Part shown: positions 52,669 to 61,565 of the stretch, one piece after another
Layout: every line of letters starts with the position of its first letter
Position numbering within the stretch: position 1 is the first letter of the stretch
Assembly: GCF_008806345.1 (NCBI RefSeq)
Contig: NZ_VZZJ01000006.1
Coordinates: forward strand, 217,925-281,924
Length of the DNA stretch: 64,000 nt
Direction of reading: 5' to 3'
Source of the DNA: Methylobacterium planeticum
Lineage (GTDB): Bacteria > Pseudomonadota > Alphaproteobacteria > Rhizobiales > Beijerinckiaceae
Program-made: the position numbers and the translations under genes
Notes under the pieces: generated by a model
What the model was told of the DNA's origin: nothing
The model's database searches: none
Seen by the model: only the letters and a program-made list of their open reading frames with translations

Positions 52669-52935
52669 TCAGCGGTCGCGGCGCTCGCGCACGGTGCGCT
52701 CCTCGCGGCGCTCGATCCGCTCCTCGCGGCGGTCGGGGTCGACCCCGAGCACGCCGCCGACGGTGCCGGTGGCCGCGCCGACGGCGCCGCCCACGACGCC
52801 GCCGACCGGCCCGGCGGCGCGGTTGCCGTCCTCGACGCCCCGCTCGGCCCCACGCACGGTGCCTTGCGCCTGGGCGGAGGCGGCGAGGGCGAGGGGTGAG
52901 AGAATCAGGGTCGCGGCGATCAGGATGCGCTTCAT
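52669..52935 (-). CDS. Secreted glycine-zipper-like small protein
   Basis: The 88-residue protein has a signal peptide (MKRILIAATLILSPLALAASAQAQG), a Gly/Ala-rich part (GPVGGVVGGAVGAATGTVGGVLG) that could form a glycine-zipper membrane helix, and a charged Arg/Glu tail (RREERIERREERT). Likely an envelope protein of unknown role. The start is supported by GGAAGGA. Confidence 0.7.
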   Translation of the reverse strand: MKRILIAATLILSPLALAASAQAQGTVRGAERGVEDGNRAAGPVGGVVGGAVGAATGTVGGVLGVDPDRREERIERREERTVRERRDR

Positions 52936-53063
52936 CGGGATGTCCTTCCGGTGGGGTTGCGAGGGGTCCGGCCGCGCCGTGCGCGCCGGGGTAGCGTGCC
53001 CCGTCAACGGCCGAGCGCCGAAAAGGTCGCAATATTCCCTGACCGAGGACCCGCGCGGCGGGC

Positions 53064-53954
53064 TCAGGCCTCCGGATTCGTCCGCAGCGAGAACCGGTCC
53101 CGCGCGGTGATGCGGTCCGCCGGCAGGTCGCGGATCTCGCGCCGGAACACCTCGCGGCTGAGGAAGCTGCGCTCGATGTCGAACTGGTCCTCCGCGACGT
53201 CGATGTACCAGCAGCGCCGCCGGCCGCTCCAGCGATAGCTGCGGGCCTTGAGCACGTCCTTGGTCTCGATCGGCGAGCCCGTCGCCCAGATCCGCACGGT
53301 GGGCTTGCGGGCGGTCTCGAGCAGGCAGGCGAGGGCGAGGCGCCCGGACCGGCGCAGCGGCGCGGCGAGGAGGGCCAGGAGGGCGTGGCAATCGTCGATG
53401 GCGCGGTGGCCGTTGTGGAAGCAGCCGTAATCGACGAGCAGGTAGCCGAGCTTCAGGCCCTCGTGGCCCTCCTCGCGCCAGGGCAGCTGGTGGCAGGAGC
53501 AGGCCCAGTTCTTCTCGGCGAAGACCGGCCAGCGCGTCTCGCACATCTGCCGGTCGAAGCGCGCGTTGTGGGCGATCACCACGGCGGCGTCGGCGGCGAG
53601 CGCCAGGACGGCGGCGTCGTCGATCCGCTGCCCGGCGACGTCCGCGTCGGTGATGCCGGTCAGCCGCGTGATCTCCGGCGGGATCGGCCCGCGCGGCTGG
53701 TGCAGCTGGTTGAAGGTCTCCAGCACCCGGTAGACCCGGCCGCTCGCCCCGTACTCGAACTTGATGATGCCGAGCTCGATCACCTCGGCGGTCGCGTGGT
53801 CGATCCCGGTGGTCTCGGTGTCGAGGATCAGCCCGATGAAGGTCGGCTCGTCCGGAACCACGCCGCAGCCCGCGAAGGGCCCGAGCCGGCGCAGCACCCG
53901 GTACTCGCCCGTGCTCTCCAGGACGCTCGCAATGCCGTCGAGGGGTTCGGTCAC
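53064..53954 (-). CDS. DEDDh 3'-5' exonuclease (DnaQ/epsilon-like)
   Basis: The 296-residue protein has the exonuclease core: DTETTG (residues 45-50) for the first Asp/Glu pair, HNARFD, and a C-terminal NGHRAIDDCHALLALL with the DEDDh His-x4-Asp. It resembles the epsilon-type proofreading or repair exonucleases but has an extended C-terminal domain with SYRWSGRRRCWYIDVAEDQ. It could act in DNA repair or RNA turnover. GTG 53954 is preferred over an upstream in-frame start at 54014 which adds a basic leader. Confidence 0.85.
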   Translation of the reverse strand: MTEPLDGIASVLESTGEYRVLRRLGPFAGCGVVPDEPTFIGLILDTETTGIDHATAEVIELGIIKFEYGASGRVYRVLETFNQLHQPRGPIPPEITRLTGITDADVAGQRIDDAAVLALAADAAVVIAHNARFDRQMCETRWPVFAEKNWACSCHQLPWREEGHEGLKLGYLLVDYGCFHNGHRAIDDCHALLALLAAPLRRSGRLALACLLETARKPTVRIWATGSPIETKDVLKARSYRWSGRRRCWYIDVAEDQFDIERSFLSREVFRREIRDLPADRITARDRFSLRTNPEA

Positions 53955-54060
53955 CGTCGCTCGCGTCCCGCCGCGTCTCGCCCGCGCCGCCCGCATCGGG
54001 GCGAGGCGGCGCAACGCGACAACCTAGGCGCGAAGGTTCGGGTCAGGCCAGGGCCGCCGG

Positions 54061-54108
54061 GCCGGCATCCCCAGGCATTTGCGGGCCGGCATCCCCAGGC
54101 ATTTGCGG
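54061..54108. repeat. Two tandem 24-bp direct repeats
   Basis: GCCGGCATCCCCAGGCATTT (plus GCGG) occurs twice without gap (54061-54084, 54085-54108); a third copy begins (GCCGGC) and breaks off. They lie just beyond the stop of the ABC-F gene, which itself ends in a short CTCAGCCG duplication. Probably a replication-slippage repeat. Confidence 0.8.
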
Positions 54109-54129
54109 GCCGGCGGCCCGCTCAGCCGC

Positions 54130-55752
54130 TCAGCCGCGCAGGCCCGGGGCCTCCTGCCCGGTGCGCGCCACGTATTCGGTGTAGCCGCCCCCGTAGGCGT
54201 GGATGCCGTCGGGGGTGAGTTCGAGGACGCGGTTCGACAGGGCGGCGAGGAAGTGCCGGTCGTGCGAGACGAACAGCATGGTGCCCTCGTAGCCCGAGAG
54301 GGCGCCGATCAGCATCTCCTTCGTGCCCATGTCGAGGTGGTTCGTGGGCTCGTCGAGGACGAGGAAGTTCGGCGGGTCGTAGAGCATCCTGGCCATCACC
54401 AGGCGGGCCTTCTCGCCCCCCGAGAGCACCCGGCAGCGCTTCTCCACGTCGTCGCCCGAGAACCCGAAGCAGCCCGCGAGCGCCCGCAGCGAGCCCTGGC
54501 CGGCTTGCGGGAAGGCATCCTCCAGGAACCCGAAGATGGTCCGGTCGCCGTCGAGGAGGTCCATCGCGTGCTGGGCGAAGTAGCCGAGCTTGACGCTGCC
54601 CCCGATCGTCACCGCGCCGTCGTCGGGCTGCGTCGAGCCGGTCACCAGCTTCAGCAGGGTCGACTTGCCGGCGCCGTTGATGCCCATCACGCACCAGCGC
54701 TCCTTGCGGCGCACCGAGAAGTCGAGCCCCTCGTAGATCCGGCGGCTGCCGTAGCGCTTGTGCACGTTCTTCAGGCTGACGACGTCCTCGCCGGACCGGG
54801 GCGCCGGCTGGAACTCGAAGGCGACGCTCTGGCGGCGCTTGGGCGGCTCCACGCGCTCGATCTTGTCGAGCTTCTTCACCCGGCTCTGCACCTGCGCGGC
54901 GTGGGAGGCGCGGGCCTTGAAGCGCTCGATGAACTTGATCTCCTTGGCGAGCATCGCCTGCTGGCGCTCGAACTGGGCCTGCTGCTGCGTCTCGTTCAGC
55001 GCGCGCTGCTGGTCGTAGAAGGCGTAGTCGCCCGAGTAGGTCGTCAGGGCGCCGCCGTCGATCTCGACGATCTTGGTGACAATGCGGTTCATGAACTCGC
55101 GGTCGTGCGAGGTCATCAGCAGCGCGCCCTCGTAGCCCTTGAGGAAGGTCTCGAGCCAGATCAGGCTCTCGAGATCGAGGTGGTTGCTCGGCTCGTCGAG
55201 GAGCATGACGTCGGGGTTCATCAGCAGGATGCGGGCGAGCGCGACCCGCATCTTCCAGCCGCCCGAGAGGGCGCCGACATCGCCCTCCATCATCTCCTGG
55301 GTGAAGCTCAGGCCGGCCAGGACCTCGCTCGCCCGGCCCTCCAGGGCGTAGCCGCCGAGTTCCTCGAAGCGCCCCTGGACCTCGCCGTACTGCTCGATGA
55401 GGGTCTCCATCTCGTCCATCCAGTCGGGGTCGGCGAGGGCCGCCTCGAGCGCCTTCAGCGATGCCGCGACCGCGCTCACCGGGCCGGCGCCGTCCATCAC
55501 CGCCGCGAGCACGCTGCAGCCGGACATCTCGCCGACATCCTGGCTGAAATACCCGATGGTGATGCCGCGCTCGGCCGCGACCTGGCCCTCGTCCGGCTGC
55601 TCCTCGCCGGTGATCATCCGGAACAGGGTGGTCTTGCCGGCGCCGTTCGGACCGACGAGGCCGATCTTCTCCCCCTTCTGGAGGGCGGCGGAGGCCTCGA
55701 TGAAGACGATCTGCCGGCCGTTCTGCTTGCCGATCTTTTCCAGGCGTATCAT
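54130..55752 (-). CDS. ABC-F family ATPase (ribosome-associated)
   Basis: The 540-residue protein has two ABC domains and no membrane segments. The first carries GPNGAGKT and LSGGWKMRVALA with LLDEPSNHLD, the second GINGAGKS and LSGGEKARLVMA with LVLDEPTNHLD. The linker between them includes ALNETQQQAQFERQQAMLAKEIKFIERFKARASHAAQVQSRVKK, the arm/P-site-tRNA interaction motif typical of ABC-F proteins. It resembles YbiT/Uup-type factors that relieve stalled ribosomes. Start ATG 55752 (MIRLEKI) gives the family N-terminus. Confidence 0.92.
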   Translation of the reverse strand: MIRLEKIGKQNGRQIVFIEASAALQKGEKIGLVGPNGAGKTTLFRMITGEEQPDEGQVAAERGITIGYFSQDVGEMSGCSVLAAVMDGAGPVSAVAASLKALEAALADPDWMDEMETLIEQYGEVQGRFEELGGYALEGRASEVLAGLSFTQEMMEGDVGALSGGWKMRVALARILLMNPDVMLLDEPSNHLDLESLIWLETFLKGYEGALLMTSHDREFMNRIVTKIVEIDGGALTTYSGDYAFYDQQRALNETQQQAQFERQQAMLAKEIKFIERFKARASHAAQVQSRVKKLDKIERVEPPKRRQSVAFEFQPAPRSGEDVVSLKNVHKRYGSRRIYEGLDFSVRRKERWCVMGINGAGKSTLLKLVTGSTQPDDGAVTIGGSVKLGYFAQHAMDLLDGDRTIFGFLEDAFPQAGQGSLRALAGCFGFSGDDVEKRCRVLSGGEKARLVMARMLYDPPNFLVLDEPTNHLDMGTKEMLIGALSGYEGTMLFVSHDRHFLAALSNRVLELTPDGIHAYGGGYTEYVARTGQEAPGLRG

Positions 55753-55936
55753 GCGTGCGCGGGACCTCGGGATTGTCCCGCGCCCATACGGCATCGGTCG
55801 CGCGAGCGGAAGGGCGGGGGGATCATTGCAGACCCCCGCCGGCCCCGGGCCCGCCCGGCGCGGCCCTGGCGGGAAGGGAAGCCTTAAGCATTCCTGCACC
55901 ATACTGGCCCCCCGAGTTCGGCCAACGCTGCCGGTG

Positions 55937-57022
55937 ATGCCGCTGACCCAGATCCTGCTGTCGCTCGTCGTTCCGGTCTTCAACGAGGAAGCCGCGATCG
56001 CCCCGTTCCTCGCCCGCGCCGACGCGGCGATGGAGAGCGCCTGCCGGCGCGCCGGACCCGGCACGCGCTACGAGATCCTGTTCGTGGACGACGGCAGCTC
56101 GGACGCGACCCCGGCGATCCTCGCCGCCGCCCGGCTGCAGCGCAGCGACATCGCGGTGGTGAGCCTGTCGCGCAATTTCGGGAAGGATGCGGCGCTGGCC
56201 GCAGGGCTGCGCCACGCCCGCGGCCAGGCGGTCATCCCGATCGACGTCGACCTGCAGGATCCGCCGGAGGTGATCGAGGAGATGGTCGCCCTCTGGATGG
56301 CCGGCTCCGTCATCGTGAACGGCGTACGCTGCGGGCGCAGGGTCGACACGCCGCTGAAGCGGCTCACCGCCTGGGGCTTCTACGGGGTCTATAACCGCGT
56401 CGCCGACCAGGGCATCCCGTCGAATGCCGGCGACTTCCGGCTGCTTGACCGGCAGGTCGTCGACATCCTGAACACGCTGCCCGAGCGCGCGCGCTTCATG
56501 AAGGGGCTGTTCTCCTGGATCGGCTTCCGTCAGGCGGAGGTCCGCTTCGTGCGCGAGGCCCGCCGGACGGGCCAGACCAAGTGGCGCTACTGGCGCCTGT
56601 GGAACTTCGCCCTCGACGGCCTCACGGGCTCCACCACCGCGCCCCTGCGGGTCTGGACCTATATCGGCCTCACCGTGGCGGGCTTCGCCATCCTCTACGG
56701 CCTGGTCCTGATCGGCCTGACCCTGGTCACCGGCAACGCGGTGCCGGGCTACCCCTCGATCATGGTGACGATCCTGTTCCTCGGCGGCCTCAACCTCCTC
56801 TCCCTCGGGATCATGGGGGAATATGTCGGCCGCATCGCCGCGGAGGTCAGGGGCCGCCCGCTTTACCTCGTGCGCGACGTGAATGGGGAGCGCGCGCGGC
56901 TTCCCGAGCAGGATTCCGAATGGACCCGACCGCCTATGCCCGAATGGCCGAGAACGAACAGCGGCACTGGTGGTTCACCGGCCGACGCCAGATCCTCGCG
57001 ACGCTCCTCCGCCGCGAGCTGA
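55937..57022 (+). CDS. GtrB-like polyprenyl-phosphate glycosyltransferase (GT2)
   Basis: The 361-residue protein has the GT-A start LLSLVVPVFNEEAAIAPFLARADAAM, VDDGSSDATPAI, and the DXD-like region in DVDLQDPPEV. Two membrane helices near the end (LRVWTYIGLTVAGFAILYGLVLIG, IMVTILFLGGLNLLSLGIM) fit the GtrB/DPM1 class that makes polyprenyl-phosphate sugars. After IAAEVRGRPLYLVRDVNGE the family ends, but here a tail of about 45 residues continues, overlapping the next gene by 103 bases in another frame. The tail may be non-functional. Confidence 0.87.
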   Translation: MPLTQILLSLVVPVFNEEAAIAPFLARADAAMESACRRAGPGTRYEILFVDDGSSDATPAILAAARLQRSDIAVVSLSRNFGKDAALAAGLRHARGQAVIPIDVDLQDPPEVIEEMVALWMAGSVIVNGVRCGRRVDTPLKRLTAWGFYGVYNRVADQGIPSNAGDFRLLDRQVVDILNTLPERARFMKGLFSWIGFRQAEVRFVREARRTGQTKWRYWRLWNFALDGLTGSTTAPLRVWTYIGLTVAGFAILYGLVLIGLTLVTGNAVPGYPSIMVTILFLGGLNLLSLGIMGEYVGRIAAEVRGRPLYLVRDVNGERARLPEQDSEWTRPPMPEWPRTNSGTGGSPADARSSRRSSAAS

Positions 57023-57660
57023 GCCGGGGCCGCGCCCCGGCGCCGATGCGCATCCTCGAGGCCGGCTGCGGCAGCGGCGGCAATCTCGGGATGCTCGGCG
57101 CCTTCGGGACCGTCGAGGCGGTCGAGTACGACCCGGGCGCGCGCGCGATCGCCGAACGGCGCTCCGGCCTCGTGATCCGGCCCTGCGCCCTGCCGCACGA
57201 CCTGCCCGTCCCCGACCGGAGCTACGACCTGATTGCGCTCCTCGACGTGCTGGAGCACGTGGAGGAGGACCGCGCCTCCCTGGCCGCCCTCGGCGCCAAG
57301 CTGAAGCGGGACGGCCGCATCCTGGTCACCGTGCCGGCCCTGCCGTGGCTCTGGTCGCACCACGACGCGGTCCACCACCACAAGCGGCGCTACACCGCGC
57401 GCAGCCTGACGGACGCGGTCGCGGCGGCGGGGTTGCGCGTCGAGCGCGTGGGCTACTTCAACACGCTGCTGTTTCCCCTGGCGCTGGCGCGCCGCGTCGG
57501 CTCGATCGTGACCGGGCGGCCGACCGAGGACGACCGGGTGCCGGCCCGATGGATGAACGCCCTGCTCCGCACGATCTTCTCGGCGGAGCGTCACCTCGTC
57601 GGCCGCGTCCGCATGGCCCTCGGGCTGTCGCTCTTCGCGCTCGTCAGCCTGCCGGACTGA
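56920..57660 (+). CDS. Class I SAM-dependent methyltransferase
   Basis: The 246-residue protein has MDPTAYARMAENEQRHWWFTGRRQIL, typical of a methyltransferase family with WW/WFxxR, the motif I ILEAGCGSGGN (residues 45-55), EAVEYDPGARAIA, and DLIALLDVLEHVEEDRASL. Overlap with the GT2 gene is 103 bases in a different frame. It may methylate a sugar or an anchored lipid made by the neighbouring glycosyltransferase. The stop overlaps the convergent membrane-protein gene by 17 bases. Confidence 0.82.
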   Translation: MDPTAYARMAENEQRHWWFTGRRQILATLLRRELSRGRAPAPMRILEAGCGSGGNLGMLGAFGTVEAVEYDPGARAIAERRSGLVIRPCALPHDLPVPDRSYDLIALLDVLEHVEEDRASLAALGAKLKRDGRILVTVPALPWLWSHHDAVHHHKRRYTARSLTDAVAAAGLRVERVGYFNTLLFPLALARRVGSIVTGRPTEDDRVPARWMNALLRTIFSAERHLVGRVRMALGLSLFALVSLPD

Positions 57661-59113
57661 GCGCCGCCGCGCCCGGCCGCCCGAACACCGCCGCGACCGC
57701 GTCCGCGTGGATGCGGGTCCAGCCGGCGCGGGCGAGGTGGCGTGCCTCCGGGGATCCGGCCTGGACGAGGGCCCAGGTCACGCCGTGGCGGCTCAGGATG
57801 TCGAGGAACGGGCCGTCCGCCTCGGCCGCGATCGCCTCGTTGAGGCTGCGGGTGAAGCCGCCGAGGAAGATCTGGTCCGCGCGCCCGTCGACGAAGGTCG
57901 GCACGCCGGCGCCAATCAGGAATCCGCCGAAGTCGAAGCTGTTGTAGACCGGGCCCGCCGTCAGCCCGCCGCGGCGCGCGGCATCGAGGGCGGCGCGGGG
58001 CGCCACCGCCGGATCGGGTTCCAGGGGACGCGTCAGCGTGAGGCCGACCGGCAACGCCAGGAGCAGCGCGGCCACGGCCCACCCGACCGGGTGCGGGGCC
58101 GGGACCGGCGCCGCGGCCCGAGGCGGCAGCCAGCGCGCCAGGGGGGCCGCGGCGAGGATCGGGGCGATCAGGGCGAAGAGGTCGAGGAATCGCCCGTGCC
58201 GCAGGGTCATGGCGCCGAGGAGGAGCAGGAGGACGATGCGCGGCAGGTTGCGCCATCCCTCCCGCGCCAGGACGAGGAGGAGCGCCAGCATCGCGGCGCC
58301 GGCCAGAATCCCGACCGTGTCGAGGTCGAGCGGCTGCCATTCCTGAATGTAGGGGAGGGGCTCGCCGCTGCCGAACAGGGTGATGGTGATCAGCATGGCG
58401 CGGGGGCCGTAGGGGGTGGCGCAGGCCGCGAGGGGCATCGCGGCGAGGAACATGCCCCAGCGCAGGGCGAGGCCGGCCCGCCGCCCCGCCGGTGCCGCGG
58501 CGACCGCCTCGAGCCCGATCAGCCCCGCCACCGCGAAGCCGATGGTGAAGCCGGCATGCAGGTTCGCCCACAGGGCGAAGAGGCCGAGCACCCACCAGGG
58601 CGGCCCGGCGCGCCGCTCGGCGGCCCCCACCAGCGCGCAGGTCGTCAGAAGGATCACCGGGAAGGAGAGGACGTGCGGCCGCGCCAGGAGGTGCGGTGCG
58701 GTCAAGACCGCGGCGAGCAGCACCGCGACGAGGGCCGAGGTCGGCGCCAGGTCGCCGCAGAGCCAGCGATACATCAGCGCGAAGGTGCCGGCGACCACGA
58801 GGGCGGTCAGCAGGGCGACGCCGGGCCAGCCGGCAGCCGCGAAGGCGCCGTAGAGCAGGACCTGCGAGAGCCACTCCTTGGCGATCCAGGCGGCGCCCGC
58901 GAAGGTGTGCGAGAAGCGGTCGACCCAGGGCAGCGCCCCCTCGGCCACGATCCGGGCCCCGACGGCCACGTGCCACTGCGTGTCCGGATCCCCGAGGAGC
59001 CGTCCCGCCTGGCTCGCCAGGAACGCCAGCACCCCGACCAGCACGAGCGTCGCGCCATCCGGCCGGAGCCGGCGCACCGGCATGGGGCGGGGTGCTGCGA
59101 GGATCTCGGCCAT
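57644..59113 (-). CDS. Multi-spanning membrane protein (GT-C-like)
   Basis: The 489-residue protein has about ten to twelve hydrophobic segments, with a first loop of LLGDPDTQWHVAVGARIVAEGALPWVDRFSHTFAGAAWIAKEW, reminiscent of GT-C mannosyltransferase-like or DUF2079-like proteins. A soluble C-terminal domain of about 100 residues (AGPVYNSFDFGGFLIGAGVPTFVDGRADQ) follows. Its role might be transfer of a sugar from a polyprenyl donor, fitting the GtrB-like gene nearby, but the catalytic Asp/Glu of GT-C enzymes is not certain. Convergent with the methyltransferase gene. Confidence 0.72.
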   Translation of the reverse strand: MAEILAAPRPMPVRRLRPDGATLVLVGVLAFLASQAGRLLGDPDTQWHVAVGARIVAEGALPWVDRFSHTFAGAAWIAKEWLSQVLLYGAFAAAGWPGVALLTALVVAGTFALMYRWLCGDLAPTSALVAVLLAAVLTAPHLLARPHVLSFPVILLTTCALVGAAERRAGPPWWVLGLFALWANLHAGFTIGFAVAGLIGLEAVAAAPAGRRAGLALRWGMFLAAMPLAACATPYGPRAMLITITLFGSGEPLPYIQEWQPLDLDTVGILAGAAMLALLLVLAREGWRNLPRIVLLLLLGAMTLRHGRFLDLFALIAPILAAAPLARWLPPRAAAPVPAPHPVGWAVAALLLALPVGLTLTRPLEPDPAVAPRAALDAARRGGLTAGPVYNSFDFGGFLIGAGVPTFVDGRADQIFLGGFTRSLNEAIAAEADGPFLDILSRHGVTWALVQAGSPEARHLARAGWTRIHADAVAAVFGRPGAAALSPAG

Positions 59114-59239
59114 TTCGGATGCGTCCGGCTTCCCAAGGCCGCAAGCTTGGGCCCCGCGCGTGAAGATCGCTTTAAGCCGGGATCCACCGGCGCCGGGCGG
59201 GCGTCATCCGGCGCGCGCGAAAAAATCCTGGCCGCCTGT

Positions 59240-59266
59240 GTCGGAATCGGGCTGGGATCCGCGTCC
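59240..59266 (+). promoter_or_regulatory. ECF42-type promoter 1 (TGTCGG-N17-CGTC)
   Basis: TGTCGG (59240-59245) and CGTC (59263-59266) are separated by 17 bases. An A-tract (CGAAAAAAT) lies about 12 bases upstream. The start point would be near 59273, just before GGGAAGGAG and the YCII ATG. An identical arrangement occurs at 60951-60977. Confidence 0.65.
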
Positions 59267-59286
59267 TCTGACGGGAAGGAGAAGCC

Positions 59287-59664
59287 ATGCTCTACACCAT
59301 CCTCTGCTACAAGGACGAGGACGTCGTCACGGGCTGGAGCCAGGAGGAGGACGCCGCCGTGATGGCCCGCCTCGGCGTCGTCCACGAGAAGCTGCAGCGC
59401 ACCGGGCGGCTCGGCCCCTCCCTGCGCCTCCTGCCGACCACCGCGGCGACGACCCTGCGCAAGGCGAGCGAGCCGCCGCTCGTGATCGACGGCCCATTCG
59501 CGGAGACCAAGGAGCAGTTGCTCGGCTTCTACGTGGTGGACGTGGCCGACCTCGAGGAGGCGCTCGCCATCGCCCGCGACCTCGCGGCGGCCAATCCCGG
59601 CGGCGCCTACGAGCTCCGCCCCGTCCTCCTCTACAATCCCGATCCGAGGCTCGCCGCCGGATGA
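59287..59664 (+). CDS. YCII-related (DGPF-domain) protein
   Basis: The 125-residue protein has MLYTILCYKDEDVVTGWSQEEDAAVMARL, a HEKLQRTGRLGPSLRL section and VIDGPFAETKEQLLGFYVVDVADLEEALAIARDL, the DGPF motif being recognisable (DGPFAETKE). Such proteins occur together with ECF42 sigma factors in many bacteria; their function is not settled. The ATG follows a strong ribosome-binding site, GGAAGGAG. Its stop overlaps the ATG of the sigma gene (ATGA), so the two are coupled. Confidence 0.88.
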   Translation: MLYTILCYKDEDVVTGWSQEEDAAVMARLGVVHEKLQRTGRLGPSLRLLPTTAATTLRKASEPPLVIDGPFAETKEQLLGFYVVDVADLEEALAIARDLAAANPGGAYELRPVLLYNPDPRLAAG

Positions 59665-60923
59665 GCGAGGCCAATCCGGACACGGCCTGGATCGCGGCGG
59701 CGCTGGGCGCGGCCCGGCCGCAGGCGATCGCCGCCCTGCTGCGCAGCTTCCGCGACCTCGACGTCGCGGAGGAGGCCTTCCAGGAGGCGACCCTGCGCGC
59801 CCTCCGGACCTGGCCCCGCAACGGCCCGCCGCGCGATCCCGCGGCCTGGCTCATCCTGGTCGGGCGCAATGCCGGCCTCGACGGGAAGCGGCGCGAGGCG
59901 CGGCACGCCCCCCTGCCGGACGATGCCGCCCTGTCCGACCTCGACGACACGGAAGGGCCCCTCGCGGAGCAGCTCGACGCCGTCCCCTACCGCGACGACA
60001 TCCTGCGCCTGCTGTTCATCTGCTGTCACCCGGACCTTCCGGCGACGCAGCAGATCGCCCTGGCGCTGCGGATCGTCTCCGGCATCAGCCTGGCGCGGAT
60101 CGCCCGTGCCTTCCTGGTCTCCGAGGCGGCGATGGAGCAGCGCATCACCCGCGCCAAGGCGCGGATCGCCCGCAGCGGCGTGCCCTACGGGCCGCCCGGC
60201 GCCGCCGAGCGCGCCGAACGGCTTTCGGCCGTCGCCGCCATGGTCTACCTCGTCTTCAACGCCGGCTATTCCGCCGGGACGGGTTCGGAGCGCGGCGCCC
60301 TCTGCGACGAGGCGATCCGCCTCGGGCGCGTGCTGCTGCGCCTGTTCGGGACCGACCCGGAGGTGATGGGGCTCCTCGGCCTGATGCTGCTCCAGCACGC
60401 CCGGAGCCCGGCGCGGTTCGATCCGCAGGGCGAGATCGTGCTCCTCGACGACCAGAATCGCGCCCTGTGGAGCAGGCCCATGATCGCCGAGGGGCTGGCC
60501 CTCGTCGACAAGGCGATGCGCCACCGCGCGCCCGGCCCCTACCAGGTCCAGGCCGCCATCGCCGCGCTCCACGCCCGCGCGCGCCGCCCGCAGGACACCG
60601 ATTGGGCGGAGATCGACGCCCTCTACGCGGTGCTCGAGCGGATGCAGCCCTCGCCGGTGGTGAGCCTCAACCGGGCGGTCGCGGTCGGCAAGACCCGCGG
60701 CCCCGCGGCGGGGCTCGCGCTCACGGACGCCCTCGCGGCGGCCCTCGACGGATACTTCTACTTTCACGGGCTGCGCGGCGCCTTCCTGATGCAGCTCGGC
60801 CGCGCCGCCGAGGCCCGGGAGGCGATGACCCGCGCGATCGCCCTCGCGGGCACCGCCGCGGAGGCCGCGCAGATCCGCCAACAGCTCGACCGCCTGTCGC
60901 GCGAGGCCGCGCACCCGGACTAG
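59661..60923 (+). CDS. ECF42-type RNA polymerase sigma factor with C-terminal extension
   Basis: The 420-residue protein has sigma region 2 (FRDLDVAEEAFQEATLRALRTWPR), region 4 with a helix-turn-helix (LARIARAFLVSEAAMEQRITRAKARI), and a long C-terminal extension of about 200 residues (DUF6596/TPR-like; AMVYLVFNAGYSAGTGSE ... FYFHGLRGAFLMQLGRAAEAREAMTRAI). This extension and the DGPF neighbour are marks of ECF42. No anti-sigma gene is near, and the family is thought to be controlled through its own C-terminal part. It should recognise the TGTCGG-N17-CGTC promoters in front of its own operon and of the next one. Confidence 0.9.
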   Translation: MSEANPDTAWIAAALGAARPQAIAALLRSFRDLDVAEEAFQEATLRALRTWPRNGPPRDPAAWLILVGRNAGLDGKRREARHAPLPDDAALSDLDDTEGPLAEQLDAVPYRDDILRLLFICCHPDLPATQQIALALRIVSGISLARIARAFLVSEAAMEQRITRAKARIARSGVPYGPPGAAERAERLSAVAAMVYLVFNAGYSAGTGSERGALCDEAIRLGRVLLRLFGTDPEVMGLLGLMLLQHARSPARFDPQGEIVLLDDQNRALWSRPMIAEGLALVDKAMRHRAPGPYQVQAAIAALHARARRPQDTDWAEIDALYAVLERMQPSPVVSLNRAVAVGKTRGPAAGLALTDALAAALDGYFYFHGLRGAFLMQLGRAAEAREAMTRAIALAGTAAEAAQIRQQLDRLSREAAHPD

Positions 60924-60950
60924 CGACAAACGAAAAAATTTCGCCGACGC

Positions 60951-60977
60951 TGTCGGAGACCGGTCGGGCCGAGCGTC
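60951..60977 (+). promoter_or_regulatory. ECF42-type promoter 2 (TGTCGG-N17-CGTC)
   Basis: TGTCGG (60951-60956) and CGTC (60974-60977) have a 17-base spacer and lie after an A-tract (CGAAAAAAT, 60931-60939) spaced as in promoter 1. It precedes the VOC-SRPBCC-VOC genes. The shared structure, beyond chance expectation, supports control by the sigma factor just upstream. Confidence 0.65.
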
Positions 60978-61030
60978 CTTGGGGCGAGGCCGCGGACGAC
61001 CAGGGTCGCAGCCGAGAGGAGAGGACCAGC

Positions 61031-61477
61031 ATGAGCAGCACCGACGCCAAGCCCGCCGACGCCAAGCCCAACGACGCCAAGCCCGCCCCCTGCCCGACGA
61101 AGGGGGGCCTCGTCGCCTACCTCACCGTCGACGGCGCGATGAAGGCCGCCGAGTTCTACGCCCGCGCCTTCGGAGCCGAGACCGCCGCCGCGATTCCCCC
61201 CGACGAGCAGGGACGGACGATGCACGTCCACCTCTACGTCAACGGCTCGTCGCTGATGCTGTCCGATGCCTTTCCCGAGCACGGCCACCCGCTGCAGGCG
61301 CCGCAGAGCTTCAACATGACGCTGATGGTCGACGACATCGCGGCGTGGTGGGCACGCGCGACCGAGGCCGGCGCCACGCCGCTGATGCCGCCGACCGACA
61401 TGTTCTGGGGCGACCGCTACGCGCAGCTGCGCGACCCCTTCGGCGTGGTCTGGGCGATGAACCAGCAGACACGCTGA
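61031..61477 (+). CDS. VOC-superfamily protein (glyoxalase/PhnB-like)
   Basis: The 148-residue protein has an N-terminal repeat-like leader (SSTDAKPADAKPNDAKPAPC), then the VOC fold: GGLVAYLTVDGAMKAAEFYARAFGAE and SFNMTLMVDDIAAWWARATEAGATPL and RYAQLRDPFGVVWAMN. This is the PhnB-like group, with no clear complete metal-ligand set. It is the first gene of the second ECF42-driven unit. Confidence 0.85.
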   Translation: MSSTDAKPADAKPNDAKPAPCPTKGGLVAYLTVDGAMKAAEFYARAFGAETAAAIPPDEQGRTMHVHLYVNGSSLMLSDAFPEHGHPLQAPQSFNMTLMVDDIAAWWARATEAGATPLMPPTDMFWGDRYAQLRDPFGVVWAMNQQTR

Positions 61478-61565
61478 TCGACGCCCCGAGCCTGCCCCGC
61501 CCGGTCGCGACGCGCCCGCACCGTGCCGGCGCCACCGATCGCGCGCCGCCACGCAACCTCCGACC

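Noticed and set aside
55397..55936. Extended N-terminus of the GtrB-like glycosyltransferase
   Set aside because: The open frame continues upstream antisense to the ABC-F gene, but family similarity begins only at MPLTQILLSLVVP.
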